Shown here: one piece after another, positions 1 to 7,210 of the stretch
Position numbering within the stretch: position 1 is the first letter of the stretch
Layout of the letters: every line of letters starts with the position of its first letter
DNA from: SSF53 sp036170535
GTDB lineage: Bacteria; Spirochaetota; Leptospiria; Leptospirales; Leptonemataceae
DNA length: 64,000 nt
Assembly: GCA_036170535.1 (NCBI GenBank)
Contig: JAVHPJ010000242.1
Location: forward strand, 1 to 64,000
Direction: 5' to 3'
Notes under the pieces: model-generated
The model's input: only the letters and a program-made list of their open reading frames with translations
What the model was told of the DNA's origin: nothing
Databases searched by the model: none
Position numbers and translations under genes: made by a program

Positions 1-272
1 GGCCGACGCCGCCCGAGGCGCGGGGACTGGCCAGTCTGATTGGCGCGCTGAAGGGCGGCGACTTTCGCTTCTGGATCGACAAAAGCAAACAATCCGGAGC
101 GAATTTCGCCGAACTGCTGCATGGTCAGGGCGCAGCCGCGCCGCGCGAGACGCGCGCTCCGGACGCGGAGTCCGCTGAGAATGCAAACGACGGCGACGAA
201 GGCGCCGATCTCAAGCAACTGCTGCAACAACAGAAGCGTCGTCTCGCGGCGCTGAAACGCTCCGAAACATGA
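1..272 (+). CDS. C-terminal fragment of an unrecognised protein
   Basis: An open frame enters from the left edge (codons in phase with position 3) and stops at TGA 270-272, giving the last 89 residues of a protein that begins outside the window. The visible part has a hydrophobic/aromatic stretch (GLASLIGALKGGDFRFW), then a low-complexity Ala/Glu/Asp linker, and ends in a Gln/Arg/Lys-rich helix that could form a coiled coil. No family is recognisable from this tail. Its stop overlaps the ATG of the following cyclase gene as ATGA, so the two are probably co-transcribed and translationally coupled. Codon use and GC match the cyclase. The call of a real gene rests on the overlap and on the composition. 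Confidence 0.6.
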   Translation, partial: PTPPEARGLASLIGALKGGDFRFWIDKSKQSGANFAELLHGQGAAAPRETRAPDAESAENANDGDEGADLKQLLQQQKRRLAALKRSET

Positions 273-1585
273 AGACCGGAAATCCCGTAGCGGGTCCGGA
301 CGCGGCGTTAATCGACGCCGAGGCGAACCGTGTGTTGAGCCGCGGCTGCCTGTATTCGGCGGCGCTGGCGAGTCTCTCCGCGCCCATGATCTGGCTGACG
401 ATGACGCTCGGTCTCGTGGCCGACTTCACTTTGCCGATGTACTGGGCGATACTCGCGGCGATAATATCCTATGCAGTGCACTGGTTGGCCCGACTCGGGC
501 TCGTGCGCGGGCCGATTGCCTGGCTTGCTATGTTCGCCTTGCTGCTGATTCCCGGGCTATTATATATCATGGCGACCGTTGCGCTGCCCTCGGGCGCTGC
601 GACGTACATTACCGGCCCCGCGTCTTATTCTTACTTCTTTATTATCACCCTGTCCGGTCTGATGTTTAATTCGCGTCTGGCGAATGCGTGCGGTTGGTTC
701 GCCGCAGTTCAGTATCTGGGCTTTTATCTTCTGGATGGCGCGCACCTGAAGCAGCTCAGCGCGCCGGACACGGCCCTGCTGCAGGATATTACCGAGCCGC
801 CGCTCTATTTTTTCAAGGCATCCATGATGGTTTTTACCGGAATGATGGCCGGCTTGCTGGGACGTACGGCGCGACGCCTGATTTCGCTGTCGCTTGCTCA
901 TGAACGCGAGAAGACGGCGATCAGTCGGCTGTTCGGTCAGTTTGTAAGTCCGGAAGTAAAAGACAAAATCCTGCGCGAACGCGGCGCGGTCGTCGGCGAA
1001 CGCAAAGACATTGCAATATTGTTTTGCGATTTGCGCGGTTTTTCTTCGCTCAGCGAAACGCTTTCGCCGGAAGAAATGGTCGTACAACTCAATGAATATT
1101 TCGACCGGATGGCGACGGCGATCGAATCGGAAGGCGGCGTCATTGATAAATTCATCGGCGATGCGGTCATGGCCGTGTTTGGCGGAGTGCTCGCGGTCGC
1201 GAATCCTTGCGAGTCGGCGATTAACGCCGCTCGAAAAATGCGCGGCATTCTGGAACTTTTGAACTCCGAGCGCGCGGGGCGCGGGCTTGCGCCCCTGGTA
1301 AATGGCGTGGGCGTGCACTACGGTCCGGCGCTCATCGGCGCGATCGGTTCAGCGGAACGCAAAGACTTCACGGCGATCGGCGACAGCGTCAATATTGCAA
1401 GCCGCCTGGAGGGCTTGTGCAAAACCTACGATGCGCCAGTCATTTTATCCGCCGAGGTCGCAGAAGGACTCGGCGCCGAAAATCGTCGGCTTCTGCGGCC
1501 GCTCGGGGAAACGCAGGTCAAGGGCCGCAGCGCGCCCGTGCGCATTTTTGCTTTGATCGAGTCGGCGGACGCTGCGCAATTTTAG
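269..1585 (+). CDS. Membrane-bound class III adenylate cyclase
   Basis: The 438-residue protein has about six hydrophobic segments in residues 25-215, a short linker helix and a C-terminal class III nucleotide cyclase domain (about 240-430). Catalytic signatures are clear: the first metal Asp in LFCDLRGFSSLSE, the second in DKFIGDAVMAVFGG, where the Lys two residues before IGD suits adenine recognition, and the transition-state Asn/Arg in SVNIASRLE. The expected reaction is ATP to cAMP and pyrophosphate on the cytoplasmic face, with the membrane part as sensor. Many spirochaete and cyanobacterial cyclases have this architecture. The ATG overlaps the preceding stop by 4 bp, which supports this start. 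It is one of three class III cyclases in the window. The sensed signal cannot be read from the sequence. Confidence 0.9.
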   Translation: MKTGNPVAGPDAALIDAEANRVLSRGCLYSAALASLSAPMIWLTMTLGLVADFTLPMYWAILAAIISYAVHWLARLGLVRGPIAWLAMFALLLIPGLLYIMATVALPSGAATYITGPASYSYFFIITLSGLMFNSRLANACGWFAAVQYLGFYLLDGAHLKQLSAPDTALLQDITEPPLYFFKASMMVFTGMMAGLLGRTARRLISLSLAHEREKTAISRLFGQFVSPEVKDKILRERGAVVGERKDIAILFCDLRGFSSLSETLSPEEMVVQLNEYFDRMATAIESEGGVIDKFIGDAVMAVFGGVLAVANPCESAINAARKMRGILELLNSERAGRGLAPLVNGVGVHYGPALIGAIGSAERKDFTAIGDSVNIASRLEGLCKTYDAPVILSAEVAEGLGAENRRLLRPLGETQVKGRSAPVRIFALIESADAAQF

Positions 1586-1619
1586 TTGTGAAGGCGGAGT
1601 CGCGTGGCGATGTCGTCCC

Positions 1620-2639
1620 ATGCCTTCCCTTCCTGAAACCATGCTGGCCTGCGAGTTGCGAGAGTACTTTCGCGATCGGGTCGAACTGACGACGATTCAT
1701 AAACCCGTGCCGGCGCCCCGCAAGGGACAGGTGCTGGTGCAAATTGCAGCGTCTTCCATCAATCCGTCCGATCTCGCCTTTTTACGCGGCATTTATGGCA
1801 TTAAGAAAAAAGTTCCGGTGACGCCGGGCTTTGAGGCCTGCGGCCTGGTCGTCGCCTCCGGGGGCGGATTTTTTGCCAATGCGCTCAAAGGCAAGCGCGT
1901 GGCCTGTTTTGCCGGCGCCACGGGCGATGGAACCTGGGCGGAATACATGGTTGCCGACGCCAAAAGTTGTCTGCCGATTGGAAAAAACATCACGGACGAG
2001 CAGGGCGCCACCGCGCTGGTCAATCCCCTGACCGCGTGGGCTCTGATCAAGATCGCTCAGGAAGCCGGCGCAAAGGCCCTGATACAAAACGCCGCCGCAG
2101 GCGCCCTCGGCAAAATGCTCGATCGCCTGGCGCGCAAATCCGGACTCAAGATGATCAACATCGTGCGGCGTGCGGAGCAGGCCGACGCGCTCAAGGCGAT
2201 CGGCGCCGAACATGTGCTCTTGAGCGAGGATCCGCGCATGGATCGCGAGCTGATGGTGCTGGCGAAAAAACTAAGCGCCACGATGGCCTTTGACGCTATC
2301 GGCGGCGATGCAACGGAAAAACTCGCGCGCGCCATGCCCTCGCGCTCGCGTGTAATCGTCTACGGCGGACTCAGCGGCGAAGCCTGCCATATTTCCCAGG
2401 GCGTGTTGATCTTTCGCGAGTTGCGGGCGGAAGGCTTCTGGCTGAGCCCGTGGCTCGAGCGGCAGAGTTCGCTCGGCATGTTGCGCCTCGCGGGAAAAAT
2501 TCAGGATTTGTTATCCGGCGAACTGGAAACCCACATCCAGGCGCGGTATCCGGTGACGGAAGCCCAGGCGGCCGTCGATCATTACGCAAAAAATATGAGC
2601 GCGGGCAAGGTGCTCATCGTTCCCGGTCAGAAATCCTGA
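1620..2639 (+). CDS. MDR-family NAD(P)H-dependent quinone/enoyl oxidoreductase
   Basis: This 339-residue protein has the medium-chain dehydrogenase/reductase layout: an N-terminal GroES-like fold (residues 1-130, with SSINPSDLAFLRGIYG and PGFEACGLVVASGG) and a Rossmann half starting near ALIQNAAAGALGKMLDRLA. The usual catalytic zinc Cys/His set is absent, which places it with the zinc-independent quinone reductase / enoyl-thioester reductase branch. The nucleotide-binding loop reads AAAGALG rather than AAGGVG. The substrate cannot be assigned. The start could also be the in-frame ATG at 1641, since no good ribosome-binding site precedes 1620. It lies 34 bp after the cyclase on the same strand and is followed by a possible terminator hairpin. 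Confidence 0.82.
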   Translation: MPSLPETMLACELREYFRDRVELTTIHKPVPAPRKGQVLVQIAASSINPSDLAFLRGIYGIKKKVPVTPGFEACGLVVASGGGFFANALKGKRVACFAGATGDGTWAEYMVADAKSCLPIGKNITDEQGATALVNPLTAWALIKIAQEAGAKALIQNAAAGALGKMLDRLARKSGLKMINIVRRAEQADALKAIGAEHVLLSEDPRMDRELMVLAKKLSATMAFDAIGGDATEKLARAMPSRSRVIVYGGLSGEACHISQGVLIFRELRAEGFWLSPWLERQSSLGMLRLAGKIQDLLSGELETHIQARYPVTEAQAAVDHYAKNMSAGKVLIVPGQKS

Positions 2640-2647
2640 ACTGAGCT

Positions 2648-2672
2648 CCCGCAGCATCGTGCGCGCTGCGGG
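2648..2672 (+). terminator. Possible terminator hairpin between convergent genes
   Basis: CCCGCAGC (2648-2655) pairs perfectly with GCTGCGGG (2665-2672) around a 9-nt loop, 9 bp after the oxidoreductase stop and before the convergent SET gene end at 2695. Only a short TTG follows, so intrinsic termination is plausible but not strong. Confidence 0.4.
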
Positions 2673-2694
2673 TTGCGTCGCTGGCCGTGCGAAC

Positions 2695-3279
2695 TCAGCG
2701 CGGCGGGCTGTAAAGTTCCGCCTGGGAGACCGGCGCGGCGCGTCCGGCCAGCACATCATCCAGGCGCGCCAGATCGACCACAAACTCCCGTAGCGGCTGG
2801 GCGACCTGGCGCGCGTCGGCGAGGGCCTGGCGCACGCGTTCGTCCCATTCCGGTCCGTGTCGCAGTGCGTCGTCCCGCAGGACTTTGCCGCGACAATTCG
2901 CCGACCCGCACTGGCAGTTCAGGACGTAGTCGATGTTCAGCGTGCCGTATTCGTAGGTGAGCTGGTCGCCGGCCTGGATGTCGCGCACGGCGATGTCCAC
3001 CTCGTCGTAGATGCACATGACCGTGGGATCGCAGCTGTGATTCATAAAGCGTGCGATATCCCAACACAGCACGATTTCGCCCGCCGGTGAGTTATAGGCG
3101 TAGTGCTCAATGACGCGCTGATAGGGCTCGGGCAGGGCGGCGACTTCGGCCGGGCTGAGGGCGCGGTCAAAGCGGCACCGCGTCCAGGTGATGGTTCCGC
3201 GTGGAATAAACGCGCGCGCAAAAACGCCGGACCCGACCGTCGGGTTTATGTAACGCAGCTCAGTCGCGGGATGAATCAT
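2695..3279 (-). CDS. SET-domain protein (second of a tandem pair)
   Basis: A 194-residue single-domain protein with SET lysine-methyltransferase hallmarks: an N-terminal GSGVFARAFIPRGT strand, the SAM-binding NHSCDPTV motif, the catalytic-tyrosine region LTYEYGTLN, and a post-SET cysteine cluster CQCGSANCRGKV that would bind zinc with the NHSC cysteine. A 60-residue helical tail follows. The family transfers methyl groups from SAM to lysine. The substrate is unknown and need not be a histone, because free-standing bacterial SET proteins are usually uncharacterised. Its ATG lies 1 bp past the stop of the upstream SET gene, so the pair is an operon and probably translationally coupled. It is a paralogue of the upstream gene. 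Confidence 0.85.
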   Translation of the reverse strand: MIHPATELRYINPTVGSGVFARAFIPRGTITWTRCRFDRALSPAEVAALPEPYQRVIEHYAYNSPAGEIVLCWDIARFMNHSCDPTVMCIYDEVDIAVRDIQAGDQLTYEYGTLNIDYVLNCQCGSANCRGKVLRDDALRHGPEWDERVRQALADARQVAQPLREFVVDLARLDDVLAGRAAPVSQAELYSPPR

Positions 3280-3280
3280 T

Positions 3281-3895
3281 TCAGCTCAGCGGCTCGAAAC
3301 GCACGCGGCCGTTGGCGCGCGCCTGCAGCGCAGCCTGAACCTCTTGTTCGCGCGCCAGGGCGTCGATGCGCCTCTGTAGATACGGCGAGAAGTGGCCGCG
3401 ATAGCGCTGCTGCAGCTCCGGGCGGCCCCAATCGTCGCCCGTAACCTGTCCGCGGCAACGGGTCGCGCCGCAGCCGCAGGGGAACTCATCGTAGGTTGAG
3501 CCGTCGCTCATGGCGTAGTCGTAGCAGATCTCTTCGCCGGGTTCAATGTCGCGGAGGGCGACCAGGGTGATTTGACCGAGCAGGCCGGCGTTGGGATCGC
3601 AGGAGTGGTTCACGCGGTCCGCCGATTCGCCGTCGTCGACGATCAGGTAGGTGTTTTCTTCTACCTGGAGGAAGAGGTGGCGATTGCGCTCGGGCAGCTC
3701 GTCGACCGACTCGCAGTAGCAGGCATGGCCGCCCCAGACGAGCAAGAGCTCACCCTTCATAAAGGGGCGCAGGGCGTAGACGCCGTAGCCATCGCCCTTG
3801 CCGCGCGCCTCCAGTCCGGGGCGCAAATGGTGAAACAGGCGTTGGGTCACGATAGCTTCTACGGCTGCATTATGTTCCGTTTCTCTGGCAATCAC
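3281..3895 (-). CDS. SET-domain protein (first of a tandem pair)
   Basis: A 204-residue protein with the same order of SET motifs as its neighbour: KGDGYGVYALRPFMKGE near residue 35, NHSCDPNAGLLG for SAM binding, EICYDYAMSDG carrying the catalytic Tyr, and a post-SET zinc cluster FPCGCGATRCRGQV. A helical Arg/Glu-rich C-terminus follows (about residues 155-204). It is a likely SAM-dependent lysine methyltransferase of unknown substrate. It is transcribed away from fliP, the two starts being 142 bp apart, so the intergenic stretch should carry divergent promoters. Conservation of all key motifs in both copies argues that both are active, not relics. Confidence 0.85.
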   Translation of the reverse strand: MIARETEHNAAVEAIVTQRLFHHLRPGLEARGKGDGYGVYALRPFMKGELLLVWGGHACYCESVDELPERNRHLFLQVEENTYLIVDDGESADRVNHSCDPNAGLLGQITLVALRDIEPGEEICYDYAMSDGSTYDEFPCGCGATRCRGQVTGDDWGRPELQQRYRGHFSPYLQRRIDALAREQEVQAALQARANGRVRFEPLS

Positions 3896-4037
3896 ATATT
3901 TCGCGCCGACCGGGAATCGGACCGCCGGCGGGCGGGGGCGCGGCCAGGCCCGGCGGCCCGGATCAGGGCCGGAGCGGAAAATCCTTCGCGGGCGGAAAAA
4001 GGCTTGTACAACCAGGGGCGCCGGGCCCGCTTAGATT
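3896..4037. promoter_or_regulatory. Divergent intergenic region between SET genes and fliP
   Basis: These 142 bp separate two outward-facing operons and so must hold promoters for both. The sequence is very GC-rich, with G-runs at about 3927-3970. No convincing -35/-10 pair could be fixed by eye: TTGTAC at 4004-4009 has no well-spaced -10. fliP also lacks an obvious Shine-Dalgarno sequence. Confidence 0.35.
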
Positions 4038-4859
4038 ATGTCCCATTATGCGCGGACGCTCGGCCGTCAGGGCCGGCTCTTCCGGACCCTTATGCTTTGC
4101 GCAGTGTTGCTGGTCGCCGGGCTGGCGGTCGACGAGCTGGCGGCCCAGCCGGCGGCGGCGAACATTCAGATCCCGGTCATCGAAGGCGTGCGCGCGGCGC
4201 GCGACGGACGGGAAGCGTCCCTTTCCCTGGTGCTGATTGTTCTTTTGACCCTGCTCAGCCTCGCGCCGGCGTTGGTGATGATGCTGACGGCGTTTACCAA
4301 GGTCATCATCGTATTTGATTTTGTGCGCCGGGCGCTCGGTCTGCAAAACATGCCGCCGAACCAGGTGTTGTTCGGCCTCGCGATTTTTGTCACCGCCTTT
4401 ATTATGGCGCCCACCCTGCGCGAGTTTAACGACGACGCGCTGGATCCGTACATCGACGGGCAGCTTACCACCCAGCAGTTTTTCAGCCAGGGCATTTCGC
4501 CGTTTCGCAAGTTCATGATTCGCCAGATCGGAAAAGACGGCGCCAAAGAAATCGGACTGATGGTGCAGCTTTCCGGGAAAAAAATGAGCGAGATCAAAAG
4601 CGTCGACGACATCGACTCTTACATTCTGATTCCGGCCTTTATGCTCTCGGAGATCAAGAAAGCTTTTATCATCGGCGTTGTGATCTTTATTCCCTTTGTG
4701 GTGATCGACCTGGTCGTCGCTTCGACGCTCATGTCCATGGGCATGATCATGTTGCCGCCGGCTATGATCTCGCTGCCCTTTAAGATCATCTTGTTCATCC
4801 TGGTCGACGGCTGGCATCTTATCACATACAATCTGGTGCTATCGTACGGAGGCGGATAA
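4038..4859 (+). CDS. fliP: Flagellar export gate protein FliP
   Basis: FliP is one of the core membrane subunits of the flagellar type III export gate (FliP5-FliQ4-FliR1). This 273-residue protein has a cleavable-looking N-terminal hydrophobic segment (about 18-35) and the signature blocks LVLIVLLTLLSLAPALVMMLTAFTK, RRALGLQNMPPNQVL and FIPFVVIDLVVASTLMSMGM. It ends with the typical FKIILFILVDGW helix. The length is close to the usual 245-275. fliQ starts at the last base of its stop (TAATG), the first of the tight junctions in this operon. fliO, usually near fliP, is not visible. An internal ATG at 4092 is a weaker alternative start that would shorten the signal segment. Confidence 0.97.
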   Translation: MSHYARTLGRQGRLFRTLMLCAVLLVAGLAVDELAAQPAAANIQIPVIEGVRAARDGREASLSLVLIVLLTLLSLAPALVMMLTAFTKVIIVFDFVRRALGLQNMPPNQVLFGLAIFVTAFIMAPTLREFNDDALDPYIDGQLTTQQFFSQGISPFRKFMIRQIGKDGAKEIGLMVQLSGKKMSEIKSVDDIDSYILIPAFMLSEIKKAFIIGVVIFIPFVVIDLVVASTLMSMGMIMLPPAMISLPFKIILFILVDGWHLITYNLVLSYGGG

Positions 4860-5122
4860 TGGCCGAGGCCGATGTAATTCGTCTGGTTCAAGAAGGACTG
4901 ATCATGACGGTGAAGATCTCTTCGCCGGTGCTTGTATTGAGCATGGCCGTGGGTCTGTTTATTTCCATACTGCAAACGACGACCTCGATTCAGGAACAGA
5001 CGCTGACCTTTGTGCCGAAGCTCGTCGCCGTGTTCGTGGCGATTGCGTTTTTCTTCGCCTGGATGCTCAACACCATGATGGACTACACGCGCAGTCTGTT
5101 TGATCTGATCATTCGCTTCTGA
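4859..5122 (+). CDS. fliQ: Flagellar export gate protein FliQ
   Basis: An 87-residue protein made of two transmembrane helices (about 15-38 and 55-78) with the family core SPVLVLSMAVGLFISILQTTTSIQEQTLTF and the conserved VPKLVA motif before helix two. Length and sequence are standard for FliQ, the small gate subunit that packs around FliP and FliR. The start overlaps the fliP stop by 1 bp. The 31-bp gap to fliR is the largest spacing between fliP and flhB. Confidence 0.97.
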   Translation: MAEADVIRLVQEGLIMTVKISSPVLVLSMAVGLFISILQTTTSIQEQTLTFVPKLVAVFVAIAFFFAWMLNTMMDYTRSLFDLIIRF

Positions 5123-5153
5123 GCGTCTGCGCGCGTCCGGGTTCAATCGGGTC

Positions 5154-5978
5154 ATGGAAGGCTACAGCGACAACTTTCAGCTGCTGATGCTGATCTTCGC
5201 CCGCGTGTTCGGCTTGTTGTCGATCGCACCCGTCTTGTCGACGGATCAGGTGGGCGGTCGCGTGCGTTCCGTAATCGCGCTGATGCTTGGCATTATTCTG
5301 TATCCGAGCGCGGTGAACTTTATGCCGGAGCTGCCCGGTTCCGCCCTGGGCTTCGTATTCGCCGTATTCGGGCAGATCGCTATCGGTCTTACGATCGGCT
5401 TTATGATCATGGCGATTTTCTCCGCCTTTCAAATTCTGGGCGAGATTTTCTCCATTCAAATGGGCGTGTCGTTTTCGGAGGTCCTGGACCCGAACTCCCA
5501 GATTTCCATCCCTATTATCGGCACGCTCAAAAACGCGATGGGCATGCTCCTGTTTCTGTACGTGCCCTTTCAGATGGACGGGATGTACGGACCGGCCTAT
5601 CTGCACATGATTCGCGCGTTGGGTTTCAGTTTTCAGGTCATCCCGCAGTTATCGATTTCAGATCAGACCCTGGGCGGCCTTTTGACTTTCATGGACGAAG
5701 CGTTCGGGATCATGTTCGTCACGGCGGTCAAGATTGGCATTCCATTGATCGGAATTTTGTTTATAACATCGCTGCTGCTCGGTTTGCTCGGCCGCGCTGC
5801 GCCGCAAATGAATCTGATGAACATGGGCGTGCAGGTCAACATCTGGGTCGGCCTGATTACATTGATCATACTTTTGCCGGTGATCGGACCGTTGATGCTT
5901 GAGGCCTTCCAGACCATCTACGGAAAAATGGGCGAAATGTTCCGGCAATGGCCGCAGACGGCGGGCGGGGGAACATGA
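5154..5978 (+). CDS. fliR: Flagellar export gate protein FliR
   Basis: A 274-residue polytopic protein with about six to seven membrane helices and FliR signature stretches: LLMLIFARVFGLLSIAPVLS at the N-terminus, GEIFSIQMGVSFSEVLDPNS in the middle, and LLGLLGRAAPQMNLMNMGV, the highly conserved RxxPQ.N loop. FliR completes the FliPQR gate through which flagellar rod, hook and filament subunits pass. Its TGA overlaps an in-frame ATG of flhB (ATGA at 5975-5978), which supports 5975 as the flhB start. In some bacteria FliR and FlhB are fused; here they are separate but overlapping. Confidence 0.96.
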   Translation: MEGYSDNFQLLMLIFARVFGLLSIAPVLSTDQVGGRVRSVIALMLGIILYPSAVNFMPELPGSALGFVFAVFGQIAIGLTIGFMIMAIFSAFQILGEIFSIQMGVSFSEVLDPNSQISIPIIGTLKNAMGMLLFLYVPFQMDGMYGPAYLHMIRALGFSFQVIPQLSISDQTLGGLLTFMDEAFGIMFVTAVKIGIPLIGILFITSLLLGLLGRAAPQMNLMNMGVQVNIWVGLITLIILLPVIGPLMLEAFQTIYGKMGEMFRQWPQTAGGGT

Positions 5979-7186
5979 CAGGCCGCCGCTGTCAAAATTC
6001 GTTCGCCGCAGAGTTGGAAGAGCTCCGGCAGACCGGCTTCGAAAGTTTCGCGATTTTTGCGGCGACGCTCGAGGAGTCCGCGCTTTACGTTTTTGATCTC
6101 CAGCGATTTGCGGCGGAAGATGAAGGTCGTACCGAAGATCCGACCGAGCGGCGCCAGCGCGAAGAGCGTCAGAAAGGCAACGTTCCGCGTTCCCAGGATG
6201 TGGCGTCATCGGCGGTGCTGCTGGGCGCAGTGGCCGCCTTGTTTCTCGCCGGGGCTTACATTCTGGGCGCTTCGATCAGCGTGTTTCGCAGCTATCTGGA
6301 TACGGACTACGCTGCGCTCGCGACCATGAGTCAGGAAGAGATCAAACAATACGCCCTGGGCGTTTTCTGGCGCACGGCGGTGATTGTGGCCCCGGTCGCC
6401 CTGGGCTCGTTTATTTTTGGAATTATCGGCAACGTTTCGCAATTCGGACTGCTGTTTACTGCGGAGCCGTTGGCGTTTAAGTTTGAGCGCATCATCCCGG
6501 ACTTTAAACGGATTCTACCTGTTCGCCGGACATTGTATAACCTGGCGAAGATCATGGTGCAGGTGATTTTGATTTCGATCGCCGGCTACATTATCATCGT
6601 GGATGATTTTATTCCGATGTTGCGCACGGCGAACATGGGGCTCACCCAGGCCCTGACGCTCTTCGCCTGGTCCGCGTTCAAGCTGCTGGTGGTAACGGCG
6701 CTGATTCTGCTCGCGCTCGCGATTCCGGACTACTTTTACCAGCGCTTCGAGTACATGGAAAACTTAAAGATGACCGTGTCCGAAGCGAAGCGCGAACGCC
6801 GGGACGAAGAGGGCGATCCCATGATCCGCCAGCGGCAGCGCGATCGCGGCTATGAGCTGCGTCGTCAGCGCAACATGCTGAAGGAAGTGCCGCGCGCGGA
6901 CGTGGTGGTCACCAACCCGACCCACTTCGCCTGCGCCCTGCGCTACGACCCGAACGAGGCCCAGGCGCCCATGTTGATCGCCAAAGGTCAGGATCACCTG
7001 GCATTTGTAATTCGCACAATTGCGCGGGAAAACGGGGTGCCGATCGAAGAAAACCCGCAGCTTGCGCGGGTATTGTACCGGGATGTGGAGATCGGTCAGG
7101 AAATTCCAGATACGCTATATCGCGTCGTGAGCATGATTTTTGCGCGTCTTTCGAAGTTTCGCGGGGCGGCAAGCGTAGCGCGCTGA
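5975..7186 (+). CDS. flhB: Flagellar export switch protein FlhB with long N-terminal extension
   Basis: FlhB controls the switch in export substrate from rod/hook to filament. From the ATG at 5975, which overlaps the fliR stop, the protein has 403 residues: a 50-residue N-terminal extension, the family start motif GRTEDPTERR (about 51-60), four membrane helices, and a cytoplasmic domain with the self-cleavage motif NPTH at 314-317, intact. A strand near DLQRFAAEDEGRTEDPT resembles other spirochaete FlhB proteins, but the part before it is unusual. An ATG at 5948 would extend further into fliR and is less likely. The following flhA starts 24 bp downstream. Confidence 0.95.
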   Translation: MTGRRCQNSFAAELEELRQTGFESFAIFAATLEESALYVFDLQRFAAEDEGRTEDPTERRQREERQKGNVPRSQDVASSAVLLGAVAALFLAGAYILGASISVFRSYLDTDYAALATMSQEEIKQYALGVFWRTAVIVAPVALGSFIFGIIGNVSQFGLLFTAEPLAFKFERIIPDFKRILPVRRTLYNLAKIMVQVILISIAGYIIIVDDFIPMLRTANMGLTQALTLFAWSAFKLLVVTALILLALAIPDYFYQRFEYMENLKMTVSEAKRERRDEEGDPMIRQRQRDRGYELRRQRNMLKEVPRADVVVTNPTHFACALRYDPNEAQAPMLIAKGQDHLAFVIRTIARENGVPIEENPQLARVLYRDVEIGQEIPDTLYRVVSMIFARLSKFRGAASVAR

Positions 7187-7210
7187 GGCGCCGCCTGAGG
7201 AAGAATTGGC

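Noticed and set aside
560..1318. 252-residue minus-strand frame inside the first cyclase gene
   Set aside because: It is the antisense shadow of a gene with clear catalytic motifs; its composition (His/Arg-rich) is typical of antisense frames in GC-rich DNA.
3572..4318. 248-residue plus-strand frame spanning the SET gene and fliP
   Set aside because: It overlaps two well-supported genes in other frames, and no part of the translation resembles a known domain.
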